DNA of 60,080 nucleotides. It comes from Hyphomicrobiales bacterium. GTDB lineage: Bacteria; Pseudomonadota; Alphaproteobacteria; Rhizobiales; JAJFHB01. The notes under the pieces were generated by a model that did no database searches, had not been told where the DNA came from, and was given only the letters and a program-made list of their open reading frames with translations. A program made the translations under genes and the position numbers. The stretch lies in assembly GCA_021775615.1 (NCBI GenBank), contig JAJFHL010000043.1, positions 1 to 60,080 of the forward strand, given 5' to 3'. This document shows, piece after piece, positions 51,379 through 60,005 of the stretch; positions within the stretch are counted from its first letter, which is position 1, and every line of letters begins with the position of its first letter.

Positions 51379-52317
51379 TCAGGCTTCCAGCCCGGGCTTG
51401 GTCCAAAGCCCGTCGCGCGCCGGCGGTGTCGTGGTGCGGCCGAGAGAGCGCGCATGCGCGGCATCGGCCAGCGCCAGCGCAAGACTGGTCAGTTTGCGCG
51501 GTTTGGGGACAATGACGCGGCTGTCCCATGCGTGGGCGCCGCGGCCGCGCACATTGGTGCCGATTTCACGGTAGATGCGCAGTGCTGCCGCGATGGCCCA
51601 GGCCGACCGGAAGGGCAGGGCTGCAAGGCCGTAGCGGGCGGAGGCGTAGTAGCCGTCGGCCTCGTCGAGGAGGCGGGCGACCACCCGCGACACCGCCTCT
51701 CGGTGTTCGGGGTCGGCAAGCGCGCCCTCGGACACGCCCTCGGCCGCCAGCCAGTCAGCGGGCAGATAGCAGCGGCCGTTGCCGGCATCTTCCATGACGT
51801 CGCGCGATATATTGGTGAGCTGAAACGCAATCCCCAGGTCACAGGCCCGGTTCAGCGTTGGCGTGTCCGTTGCCCCCATGACAATGGCCATCATGACGCC
51901 AACCACTCCGGCGACGTGATAGGAGTAGAGCACCGTGTCCTCGAGCGACCGGTAGGCGTGGTCCCGGGCATCCATGGCGAAGCCGTCGAGGAGATCAAGG
52001 GGATAGCGCAGGTCCATATCGTGCTTTGAAACCACCCGGCCGAGGGCAATGAACACCGGTTCGTCGGCTTTGCCGCTGACCGCGGCAATGGTTTTGGTCT
52101 TGAGATCGGCCAGGCGCTCGTCAATCGAGGAGGTGTCGATGGATTGCGAGGCGAAGCCCAACTCCTGGCCGTCGATGACGTCATCGCAATGACGGCACCA
52201 GGCATAGAGCATATAGGCGTCGTCGCGGACCCTGGGGGAGAACAGGCGCGCGGCGCCGGCGAAACTCTTGGAGCCCTTTTCGATCAGCTCGCGGCTGTGG
52301 CGTACAATCTCATCCAT
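51379..52317 (-). CDS. crtB: Phytoene synthase
   Basis: 312 residues. Head-to-head condensation of two GGPP to phytoene. Both Asp motifs are visible: YAWCRHCDDVIDG and QLTNISRDVMEDAGNGRCYL. N-terminus MDEIVRHSRELIEKGSKSFA is typical; the much longer upstream frame is antisense-type noise over crtY. It follows crtY on the same strand with a 19-bp gap. Together they form the second carotenoid block, 10 kb from crtE/I/Z/W. Confidence 0.95.
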   Translation of the reverse strand: MDEIVRHSRELIEKGSKSFAGAARLFSPRVRDDAYMLYAWCRHCDDVIDGQELGFASQSIDTSSIDERLADLKTKTIAAVSGKADEPVFIALGRVVSKHDMDLRYPLDLLDGFAMDARDHAYRSLEDTVLYSYHVAGVVGVMMAIVMGATDTPTLNRACDLGIAFQLTNISRDVMEDAGNGRCYLPADWLAAEGVSEGALADPEHREAVSRVVARLLDEADGYYASARYGLAALPFRSAWAIAAALRIYREIGTNVRGRGAHAWDSRVIVPKPRKLTSLALALADAAHARSLGRTTTPPARDGLWTKPGLEA

Positions 52318-52336
52318 GGTGAGTGATTTATAGGAT

Positions 52337-53548
52337 TCAGACGGCGGAGTCTTGCTCTGCGGCGGCCTGTGGGGTGTGCTGCCGGGCAAAGGTCCATGCG
52401 CTATCGGCGCGCAAACAGGGCAGGGCCTTCGAGATGCGCACCGGTGGCTTGCCGACGAGGATCCGCACCTGGTCCCGCAAGGTGGACTGACCGGCATAGA
52501 AGCGCTGAATGAGCGGCTGAGGCAGCCGGTAGAAGCGCTGCAGCACCGTGATGCGCTCGCGCGGCGAGGCCGCCATGAACAGCATCCTGTTGAGCAGACG
52601 GTAAAACGCACGGGCATTCCAGTGCCTGACCGAATGGTCCTTGATCAGGGCCGCTGTCCGTGCGGTCTCGAACGAGGGCTGCTCCGCCAGCAGGTCGGCG
52701 AGACGGACGGCGTCCGGCAGGGAATAGCCCGTCACCGGGTGGAACAGGGCGGCGCGCAGGCCGGTGCGCGGGATCGAGGCATAGACTGGATTCCAGAACC
52801 GCTCCATATGTCCGGCAAGCACGATCGGCAGGATGCCGTGCTCGCGGCGCTCGATGTCGGCGATGGTCCAGCCGCGCGACGCGGCATACTCCGCGATCCG
52901 GGCTTCGATCGCCGCCTCGTCGAACGACGTCGTGTCGTTGTAATAGGTGTCCTCGATCAGGATCCGGTCGTGGGAGAGCGGCAGAGTGTAGACGAACCGG
53001 TAGCCGTCCAACTGATCGACGGTGGCGTCCATGATGATGGGATTTTCCTGTCCGTGCGACTGTTCGAGCCGCACTTCGAGGCCGAGGAAGGTCTGATAGC
53101 CAAGCGCTAGATCGTCGGATTGCGCAAGACCGCGGCCATCGATGACACAGTCCGCCCGCAGTTCTTCGCCTGCCATGGTGAACACGTTCTTTTCGTTGAT
53201 CGTGGTGACGCGGGCATTGAGCCGCACGGCGCTGCCCAGCCGTTCCATGGCGTTGTCATGCAGGCTCTGCGACGTGAGCGAGTTGTATCCGACATCGAGG
53301 GTGCGTGTGAACTCGGGAAAGCGCACTTCCTGGCGCTCCCAGGCGTATTTCACGAAAGGCTTGATCCACCGCGTCTGTGCCGGCGTCAGGTCGGTGGAGT
53401 GGAACGACCAAGTATGCTCGGCGCCAAGGCGTGGTCCGCGCTCGAGGACGCAGAGGCGCAGGTCCGGGTGGCGCTCGGCAATGCGGCACGCAGCGAACGT
53501 GTTGGCCAGCCCGCCGCCGACGAAAATGATATCGAAGCTCTCGCTCAT
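52337..53548 (-). CDS. crtY: Lycopene beta-cyclase
   Basis: 403 residues. A CrtY-type flavoprotein that cyclises lycopene to beta-carotene. N-terminal dinucleotide fold FDIIFVGGGLANTFAACRIA, the LERGPRLGAEHTWSFH segment, VIDGRGL, and FHPVTGYSLPDAVRLAD near residue 290 are all typical. The ATG at MSESFD is used (upstream extension is not conserved). Followed by crtB. It feeds crtZ and crtW in the other block. Confidence 0.95.
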   Translation of the reverse strand: MSESFDIIFVGGGLANTFAACRIAERHPDLRLCVLERGPRLGAEHTWSFHSTDLTPAQTRWIKPFVKYAWERQEVRFPEFTRTLDVGYNSLTSQSLHDNAMERLGSAVRLNARVTTINEKNVFTMAGEELRADCVIDGRGLAQSDDLALGYQTFLGLEVRLEQSHGQENPIIMDATVDQLDGYRFVYTLPLSHDRILIEDTYYNDTTSFDEAAIEARIAEYAASRGWTIADIERREHGILPIVLAGHMERFWNPVYASIPRTGLRAALFHPVTGYSLPDAVRLADLLAEQPSFETARTAALIKDHSVRHWNARAFYRLLNRMLFMAASPRERITVLQRFYRLPQPLIQRFYAGQSTLRDQVRILVGKPPVRISKALPCLRADSAWTFARQHTPQAAAEQDSAV

Positions 53549-53652
53549 ACCCGCATCTTCTAGCACTGCTTTGCATTTGACTGAACGTGCAAGTGTCGCA
53601 TGGTCAACGGGCATGGTATTGCAGATCAAGGGGCGAGGCGAAGGGGTATGCG

Positions 53653-54576
53653 GTGAACAGATACGACAGGGACGAGGTTGCCGGCGGCGTACCGGGGGGG
53701 CAGGACCGCCGGGTGAACAAGCCGGTGACCGGGATTCTCCTTATGCTGGCGGGCTCGACCTTTATCACCTTCAACGATGCGGCCACCAAGTTCGTCGTCA
53801 CCGATCATGCGGTGAGCCAGGCGCTGTTCATACGCTCGGTGTTCTCTCTGGCGGCGATTGTCTTCCTGGTGCACCGGGAGGGCGGCTGGAAGGCGGCGCG
53901 CTGGAACTCGCTTTCGGCGCAGCTCATCTGCGGCGTTCCGCTGGTTGCCTCGGTGTTCCTCTTCATCTGGTCGCTGTCGTTCATTCCGATCGCCATCGCG
54001 ACGATTATCTTCTACCTGTCGCCTCTGTTCGTCACCGCGCTGGCGCCGCTGCTCGGCGAGCGGGTCGGCTGGCGGCGCTGGGGGGCGGTCCTTCTGGGGT
54101 TCGCCGGCGCGGTGCTGGTGATCGAGCCGACCGGCGGCGGCTTCACATGGATGTATCTGGTGCCGGTTCTGGCGGCGCTGACGCTGGCGATGCGCGATCT
54201 GGCGGCACGCCGCATCGTGGCCGGCGAAACGTCCTTGTCCATCCTGATCTTCTCGACCTTCGCCCTGATGGTAACGACCCTGCCGCCGGCGATCGCGCAG
54301 TGGACGCCGTTCAGCGCATTGGACTATGGTTTGCTCGCCTTTTCCGGTCTGTGCTTCGGCGTATCGCTGTTCCTTCTGACCGAAGCCTTCCGCTATGCCG
54401 ATGCCAGCCTGGTGTCGCCGGTGAAGTATTCCGGCGTGGTGGTGGCCGCGGCCCTTGGCTATGCGATATGGGGGGATGTTCCCAGTCTCTCGGCGCTGTT
54501 CGGCGCGGCGCTGATCATAGCAAGTGTGCTGGTGATCATGCGCCGTGAGCAGGCCGGCTCGGCCGGGGATGCCTGA
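53653..54576 (+). CDS. EamA/DMT family transporter
   Basis: 307 residues from a GTG, with a second GTG 20 codons on (VNKPVTG) also possible; neither has a strong ribosome site. Ten hydrophobic segments in two EamA repeats, e.g. LLMLAGSTFITFNDAATKFV and GLCFGVSLFLLTEAFRYADA. Likely efflux of a small metabolite; substrate unknown. Divergent from crtY. Related in design to the EamA protein at 16.5 kb but not a close duplicate. Confidence 0.85.
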   Translation: MNRYDRDEVAGGVPGGQDRRVNKPVTGILLMLAGSTFITFNDAATKFVVTDHAVSQALFIRSVFSLAAIVFLVHREGGWKAARWNSLSAQLICGVPLVASVFLFIWSLSFIPIAIATIIFYLSPLFVTALAPLLGERVGWRRWGAVLLGFAGAVLVIEPTGGGFTWMYLVPVLAALTLAMRDLAARRIVAGETSLSILIFSTFALMVTTLPPAIAQWTPFSALDYGLLAFSGLCFGVSLFLLTEAFRYADASLVSPVKYSGVVVAAALGYAIWGDVPSLSALFGAALIIASVLVIMRREQAGSAGDA

Positions 54577-54606
54577 CCTGCGGTGCTGATTGCGCCACCA
54601 TGGAAG

Positions 54607-55458
54607 CTACTGTTCCGCCTGCTTGAGTTTTACGACCGGCCACAGGCTGCATTTGCGCGTCGCACAATCGCGGAACGCCTCGATGGTCATGTCACCGCAC
54701 AGGCCGTCGATCTTACCGGAGTAGAACTTGAACGACTGCAGCCTGGTCTGCCACTTGCGCACCATGTCGCGGGTGGCCACGGCGCAGGTGCTGCGCCAGC
54801 TCGACATGGCGCTTTCCTCGTCTCCGGCATAGAGATAGGCCTCGCCCAGGCTGTGATGAAACCGGCCGTCCCTGCGGTTCAGCGCAACGGCCTTCTTGAA
54901 GTCGGCCACGGCCTTTTCGAGCCGGTCGGCGGCGAGATGGATGTGCCCGCGGCTGTGATAGGCGCCGGCGAATGTGGGTTTCAGCTTGATGGCGTGGTTG
55001 AGATCGGCCATCGCACGGTCGACGTCTCCAAGGTCTTTGTACACCACGCCCCTGTTGGCATAGGCGACGACGTTCCTCGGGTTGATCTCCAGGGCCCTGT
55101 TGTAGTCGGCGATGGCGGCATCATGGTCTGCGGCGGCGTGATGGACATTGCCCCGCGAGACATAGGCGATGGCAAGTTTCGGATTGAGCTGAAGGGCCTT
55201 GCCAAGATCCGCCAGCGCCTTCTGGGAGTCCCCAACCGCATGGTAGCCGACGCCCCTGAAAAGATGCGCCACGGCTAGGTTCTTGGCATTCAAAGTCTCG
55301 CCACGGGCCGTTCCGGCGGCAATGATCTTCGTGCAGCCGCGCACCGCGACCTTGCCGCGGCCGTTCTCGCAATCGCTCATGTCGTCGGCCCGGCCGGGCC
55401 CGGAGAACTGCGCGAACAGCAAGATCGTCGCCAGGACTGTTGCAAGAGTTCGATGCAT
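54607..55458 (-). CDS. Periplasmic TPR protein
   Basis: 283 residues. Signal peptide MHRTLATVLATILLFAQFSG; mature part starts with a Cys-containing segment (DCENGRGKVAVRGCTKIIAA). Four to five TPR units follow (FRGVGYHAVGDSQKALADLG; SRGNVHHAAADHDAAIADYN; NRGVVYKDLGDVDRAMADLN; SRGHIHLAADRLEKAVADFK). The last ~50 residues (FKFYSGKIDGLCGDMTIEAF) look like a short peptidoglycan-binding-type module with Cys. GGAAG stands before the ATG. Role unknown, probably scaffolding in the envelope. Confidence 0.85.
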   Translation of the reverse strand: MHRTLATVLATILLFAQFSGPGRADDMSDCENGRGKVAVRGCTKIIAAGTARGETLNAKNLAVAHLFRGVGYHAVGDSQKALADLGKALQLNPKLAIAYVSRGNVHHAAADHDAAIADYNRALEINPRNVVAYANRGVVYKDLGDVDRAMADLNHAIKLKPTFAGAYHSRGHIHLAADRLEKAVADFKKAVALNRRDGRFHHSLGEAYLYAGDEESAMSSWRSTCAVATRDMVRKWQTRLQSFKFYSGKIDGLCGDMTIEAFRDCATRKCSLWPVVKLKQAEQ

Positions 55459-55514
55459 GGCTTCCGTTTCGAGTGACGCCGTCCCACTGCCGAGACGACC
55501 ACAGACCGGCAAAC

Positions 55515-55583
55515 TAGATCGTTTCACGTTCATATGGAATCGCTTTGGCGCCATTAAACATTTCCATATGAACGTGAAGCGCT
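55515..55583. repeat. End-only type B palindrome
   Basis: Left GATCGTTTCACGTTCATATGG and right CCATATGAACGTGAAGCGC arms are joined at a central GGCGCC, i.e. a full type B element with the ~190-base interior deleted. It lies in the leader between the TPR gene and the phosphate transporter gene. A strong long hairpin is expected. Confidence 0.85.
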
Positions 55584-55717
55584 TTGGCAAACAGCGCGCC
55601 AGATCGCGGCCCGGGTTGATCTGGATCATGACGGTTTGATGACAGTTCTGTGACAGTGCGTATCGCCGGGAGGGAGCCCCGTTTCGTGTGCTCGCAAGGG
55701 AGGGATGTGGTGCTGTC

Positions 55718-57280
55718 ATGTTACGGATAAGCAGAATTGAGGAAGCGGCGCAGGTCAACCGGGATGAGCTGTTCAGGTTCGGTGCGGCGCTCCTGTTCAT
55801 TGTCGGCATCATGCTGTTCACCATTGTGCGCACCGATGGAGGCACAGATGGCGTTCTGCTGGTCATCGCCGCCATGATCGGCGGCTACATGGCGATGAAC
55901 ATCGGGGCAAATGATGTCGCCAACAATGTTGGACCGGCGGTCGGCTCGCACGCCATAACCCTGGTTGGGGCAATTGCAATTGCCGCCCTGTTCGAGGCCA
56001 GCGGGGCGCTGATTGCGGGCGGAGACGTGGTTGGGACCATCAAGAAGGGCATTATTGATCCCGATCTGATCGCGAACCGCGACACCTTCATCTGGTTGAT
56101 GATTGCGGCACTGCTCGCGGCCGCCCTGTGGCTTAACCTTGCAACAGCGCTGGGCGCGCCGGTTTCGACCACGCACGCGATTGTCGGCGGTGTTCTGGGA
56201 GCCGGCATTGCGGCCGGCGGCTGGGGTATCGCCGATTGGGCGCAGGTCGGCAAGATTGTCGCGAGCTGGGTGATCTCGCCGCTGCTTGGCGGTCTGATCG
56301 CCGCCGGCTTCCTCTACCTGATCAAGCGGACCGTCACCTACCGGGACGATGTCATGACTTCGGCGAAGCGCGTCGTGCCGCTGCTGGTTGCCGTCATGGC
56401 CTGGGCGTTCGGAACCTATCTCATGCTCAAGGGCATGAAGCATATCTGGCAGGTCTCGTTCATCACCGCTTCTGTCGTCGGGCTGGGAGTGGGCGGCGTC
56501 ATTTATCTGATCGTTCGTCCCTATGCTCTCAGATTGTCGAACCGGCTTGCCAATCATAAAGAGAGCGTCAACGAGCTCTTCACAATCCCTCTGATCTTTG
56601 CCGCCGCTCTCCTGAGCTTTGCCCATGGCGCCAACGACGTCGCCAATGCGGTCGGCCCTCTGGCCGGCATCAATGAGGCGATCGTCGGCGGCGGGGTTGT
56701 GACCAAGACGGCGATCCCGGCCTGGGTGCTCCTGGTCGGCGCGATCGGCATTGCTCTGGGGCTGGCGCTCTATGGCCCGAAGCTGATCCGCACGGTCGGA
56801 TCGGAGATCACCGAACTGGACAAGATGCGCGCCTTCTGCATCGCCATGGCGGCGGCGATTACGGTGATCGTCGCCTCGCAACTTGGCCTGCCGGTGAGTT
56901 CCACCCACATCGCGGTCGGCGGCGTGTTCGGCGTCGGTTTCCTGCGCGAGTACCTCAAGGTGAACTATGCGCGAATGGTGGAAGAGATCCGCGCGCATCA
57001 CAGCGAAGACAGTCCTGAAGCGGTCGAGGCGTTTCTGGACCGCTTCGAGGCGGCAAACGTAACCGCGAAGGGCGACATGCTGCGCCAGCTCAAGCAGCAG
57101 AACGGCGAAAAGCTCCTGTTCAAGGGGGAGCGCAAGGGACTGGGCCGGATCCACCGGCTCGAACTGGTCAAGCGCTCGCTCCTGCTGCGGATCGTGGCGG
57201 CGTGGCTGATCACGGTGCCGGTGGCCGGCATCCTTGCCGCCATGTTCTTTTTCATGATCAGGGGGATCATGTTGCCGTGA
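55718..57280 (+). CDS. pit: PiT-family inorganic phosphate transporter
   Basis: 520 residues. Two PiT signature repeats: MAMNIGANDVANNVGPAVGS (residues ~58-77) and FAHGANDVANAVGPLAGI, with paired PVSTTHAIVGG and PVSSTHIAVGG. About ten to eleven hydrophobic segments. Low-affinity, ion-coupled phosphate (metal-phosphate) uptake. The ATG is chosen; AGGGAGGG lies 13 bases upstream, rather far. Its stop overlaps the GTG of the Usp gene, giving a three-gene unit with the Na/Pi-type carrier. Confidence 0.93.
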   Translation: MLRISRIEEAAQVNRDELFRFGAALLFIVGIMLFTIVRTDGGTDGVLLVIAAMIGGYMAMNIGANDVANNVGPAVGSHAITLVGAIAIAALFEASGALIAGGDVVGTIKKGIIDPDLIANRDTFIWLMIAALLAAALWLNLATALGAPVSTTHAIVGGVLGAGIAAGGWGIADWAQVGKIVASWVISPLLGGLIAAGFLYLIKRTVTYRDDVMTSAKRVVPLLVAVMAWAFGTYLMLKGMKHIWQVSFITASVVGLGVGGVIYLIVRPYALRLSNRLANHKESVNELFTIPLIFAAALLSFAHGANDVANAVGPLAGINEAIVGGGVVTKTAIPAWVLLVGAIGIALGLALYGPKLIRTVGSEITELDKMRAFCIAMAAAITVIVASQLGLPVSSTHIAVGGVFGVGFLREYLKVNYARMVEEIRAHHSEDSPEAVEAFLDRFEAANVTAKGDMLRQLKQQNGEKLLFKGERKGLGRIHRLELVKRSLLLRIVAAWLITVPVAGILAAMFFFMIRGIMLP

Positions 57281-57765
57281 CCGAGCCCGCGCCACATATG
57301 GATGGGCCGGTCGTCGCGGCCGTGGATTTTTCCGAAGACTCCAGGTTGGCCCTGGAGTGGGCGGCGCGGCAGGCCGGGCTTGAGGGCGCGCCGCTGATGA
57401 TTCTGCATGTTGTGCACGACCCTGCGGCAAGTCCGGGTTTCTATCACAAACCGGACGAAAAGTGGCTGCGCCCGATGGTCGACATTGCCGAAGACATGAT
57501 GGAGCGCTTCCTGGCCACGGCAAAAGCGGATCATCCGCACCTGCCCGCTCTGGCATCGGCGCAGGTCAAGCTGGTCTCCGGGCTGCCCGCCGGCCGCATC
57601 GTTGAAGTTGCCGGTGAGGCCGATGCACGTCTTGTCGTGGTGGGCAGCCGCGGCCGAACAGGGCTCAGTTCGATCCTGTTGGGTTCCGTGGCGGAACGGG
57701 TCGTGCAGATCTGCAAGGTTCCGGTGGTCGTCGTGAAGGCGCCGGAACACGAGGTTTCCGGATGA
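57277..57765 (+). CDS. Single-domain universal stress protein (ATP-binding type)
   Basis: 162 residues. Complete Usp domain with the ATP-binding pattern VVGSRGRTGLSSILLGSVAE, unlike the Usp protein at the left end. GTG start overlapping the pit stop by 3 bases, behind GGGGGATC; an ATG seven codons later is an alternative. Ends with ATGA overlap into the Na/Pi-type carrier gene. Position between two phosphate carriers suggests coupling of ATP state or stress to phosphate uptake. Confidence 0.92.
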   Translation: MTEPAPHMDGPVVAAVDFSEDSRLALEWAARQAGLEGAPLMILHVVHDPAASPGFYHKPDEKWLRPMVDIAEDMMERFLATAKADHPHLPALASAQVKLVSGLPAGRIVEVAGEADARLVVVGSRGRTGLSSILLGSVAERVVQICKVPVVVVKAPEHEVSG

Positions 57766-59477
57766 ACGGCGAGCTTGACGGGTTTGCACTGTCGACCGGC
57801 CTGGTGGGGGGCCTTGCCCTGTTCCTGTTCGGTATGGACATCATGACACGGGCCCTGAAAAGGGTGGCCGGCGATCACATGAAAACCATGCTGGCAAGGA
57901 TGACCGGCAACAGACTGGTGGGTGTGGTGACGGGAGCCTCGGTGACGGCGATCATCCAGTCGTCTTCGATCACGACGGTGTTGCTCGTCGGCTTCATCTC
58001 TGCGGGGCTGATGTCCACGTCCCAGAGCGTCGCCGTCATCCTGGGCGCAAACATCGGCACCACGGTCACAGCCCAGGTGCTGGCCTTCAAGGTGACCAAG
58101 ATTGCCCTGCCGCTGCTTGCCGTTGGATTCTTCGTCTCGCTGGTGGCCGGACGGGAGGAATGGCGCCAATACGGCCGGATCGTGCTCGGCCTCGGCCTCG
58201 TCTTCTTCGGCATGAGTATCATGAGCGATGCCATGCGGCCGCTGCGCAGCTTCCAACCGTTTCTCGACTTCATGCAGACGCTTGATCATCCGGCACTGGC
58301 GGCCCTGGTCGGAGCGGGGTTCACCGCGCTTGTTCAGTCGTCGTCGGCGACCACCGGCATCCTGATCGTCATGGCCGGGCAGGGGTTGATCGGACTTGAA
58401 GCCGCAATCGCGCTGGCGCTGGGGGCCAATATAGGCACCTGTGTGACCGCGGCACTGGCGTCCATCGGCAAGCCGCGCGAAGCGGTCCGCACCGCCCTCG
58501 TGCACATCCTGTTCAATGTGGTGGGCGTGGTGATCTGGATCGGGCTGGTGAGCCAGCTTGCCGATCTGGCGCGGCTCATCTCTCCAATGCATCCCGAGTT
58601 GGGCGGGCTTAACAGGACGGCGGCTGAAATCCCGCGCCAGATCGCCAACATTCACACCGTTTTCAATGTCGCGAACGCCGCCCTGTTCATCGGATTCACA
58701 TCGCAGATCACACGGCTGGTCGAATGGCTCGTTCCGGACCGGCCTCTGGCGGAGGCGGATCATTCAGCTCCGCGGTTCATCGACGATCAGCTGATTGGAA
58801 CGCCGGTCATTGCGCTCGATGCCGTAAGGCACGAAATCGTGCGGCTTGGCGGGCTGGTGCGCGACATGCTCGACGCGGTGATTCCGGCCGCCACTTCGGG
58901 TTCGCGCCTTGATCTTGACCGTTTGAAGGATATGGACCGGCCGATCGACGCGCTGCACCGCCACATTGTCGGCTATCTGCGCAATGTCAGTCTCGGCAAT
59001 CTCTCCGCGGAGCAGTCCGACCTGCTGATGGCCCTGATCAAGATCGCAAATGATCTGGAGAACATCGGCGATCGGGTTGCCACGGGCCTGGTCACCTCGT
59101 CGAAAAAACGCCTGGACGACGGTGTCATTATCAGCGAGCCGACCGCCCGCGCCATTGCCGATCTCCACCGCAAGGTATTGGAGGCGCTGGACGAGGCCAT
59201 CGGTGCCCTCGACACCGAAGACCACTCGCGCGCCGTCGCGGTTCGCGCGATGAAGCAGGACCTGGCCGAGAGGGTCGAGAACATCACCCGCCACGAGATT
59301 GCCCGGTTGCAGGCGGATGAGCCCAGGCGCCTGATGACCTATGCCCGCGAGATCGAACTGATCGAACTGCTCGACGACATTTTCAAGACAGTCCGGCGCA
59401 TTGCGCGCACCCAGATCGCGATGTTTGATCCGGCACTCGCCGGCGGGCAGTCCGGTGTGGAGGAGCCCGCCGCCTAG
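57762..59477 (+). CDS. Na/Pi cotransporter family protein with PhoU-like domain
   Basis: 571 residues. N-terminal membrane domain with the duplicated Q-S-S-S motifs IIQSSSITTVL and LVQSSSATTGIL and ILGANIGTTVTAQ / LGANIGTCVTAAL. C-terminal ~210 residues (from VIALDAVRHEIVRLGGLVRD) form a helical PhoU-like domain with RHIVGYLRNVSLGNL and KIANDLENIGDRV. NptA/YjbB-type proteins move phosphate, often outward, helping Pi homeostasis. Third gene of pit-usp-Na/Pi. The TAG stop is the first bases of a MITE-like repeat. Confidence 0.92.
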   Translation: MNGELDGFALSTGLVGGLALFLFGMDIMTRALKRVAGDHMKTMLARMTGNRLVGVVTGASVTAIIQSSSITTVLLVGFISAGLMSTSQSVAVILGANIGTTVTAQVLAFKVTKIALPLLAVGFFVSLVAGREEWRQYGRIVLGLGLVFFGMSIMSDAMRPLRSFQPFLDFMQTLDHPALAALVGAGFTALVQSSSATTGILIVMAGQGLIGLEAAIALALGANIGTCVTAALASIGKPREAVRTALVHILFNVVGVVIWIGLVSQLADLARLISPMHPELGGLNRTAAEIPRQIANIHTVFNVANAALFIGFTSQITRLVEWLVPDRPLAEADHSAPRFIDDQLIGTPVIALDAVRHEIVRLGGLVRDMLDAVIPAATSGSRLDLDRLKDMDRPIDALHRHIVGYLRNVSLGNLSAEQSDLLMALIKIANDLENIGDRVATGLVTSSKKRLDDGVIISEPTARAIADLHRKVLEALDEAIGALDTEDHSRAVAVRAMKQDLAERVENITRHEIARLQADEPRRLMTYAREIELIELLDDIFKTVRRIARTQIAMFDPALAGGQSGVEEPAA

Positions 59478-59739
59478 ACCCTTTCCTCTTTTTACGGAAA
59501 CGCTTGATGGCGCCAAATTGGTTCGCTCGGCAAGGCGCGGTGCGCCGTTCGATGCGGTGCATCGGGCAAGCGCCGCAACGCCGCCGACGGGCCGATATGG
59601 CCCACCGAAGGCCGACTTTTCACGCCCTCTGAGCTGCGTTATGGCCCGCTTGTGGTCGGTGAGGCCACGGCGCGGACCGTGCCTTGGCAGAAGACGTGAA
59701 AAACCGGTCAAGCGATTCCGTAAAAAGAGGAAAGGGTCT
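59475..59739. repeat. 261-bp TA-flanked MITE-like element with alternative terminal repeats
   Basis: Body 59477-59737. Terminal inverted repeats GACCCTTTCCTCTTTTTACG and CGTAAAAAGAGGAAAGGGTC are perfect over 23 bases and continue with one mismatch to ~31. The interior is close to that of the neighbouring element and of 6841-7097. Flanked by TA on both sides; the left TA is part of the Na/Pi carrier stop codon and the right TA is shared with the next element. Confidence 0.88.
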
Positions 59740-60005
59740 AGATCGTTTCACGTTCACACGGAAACGTTTGATGGCGCCAAATCGGTTCGTCCGGTAAGGC
59801 GCGGTGCGCAGCGCGATGTGGTGCATCGCGCAAGCGCCGCAACGTGGCCGGAGGACCGATTTGGCCCACCGAAGGCCGGGATTTCGCGCCTTCTGGACTG
59901 CGTTACGGCCACCTTGTGGACGGCAAGTCCACGGCGGGAACCGTGCCTCGCCAGTAGACGCGAAGTCCCGGTCAAAGCGATTCCGTGTGAACGTGAAGCG
60001 ATCTA
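59738..60005. repeat. 264-bp TA-flanked MITE-like element (type B, full)
   Basis: Body 59740-60003. Ends GATCGTTTCACGTTCACACG and CGTGTGAACGTGAAGCGATC form ~30-base inverted repeats with few mismatches. Abuts the previous element, sharing one TA. Open frames on both strands arise from the palindrome and are not called. The remaining bases to 60080 show no supported feature. Confidence 0.88.

Noticed and set aside
55721-57556. 611-codon open frame antisense to the phosphate transporter
   Set aside because: High-GC mirror frame; it is Arg/Gly/Asp/His-rich, has no domain, and the opposite strand encodes a clear PiT protein.
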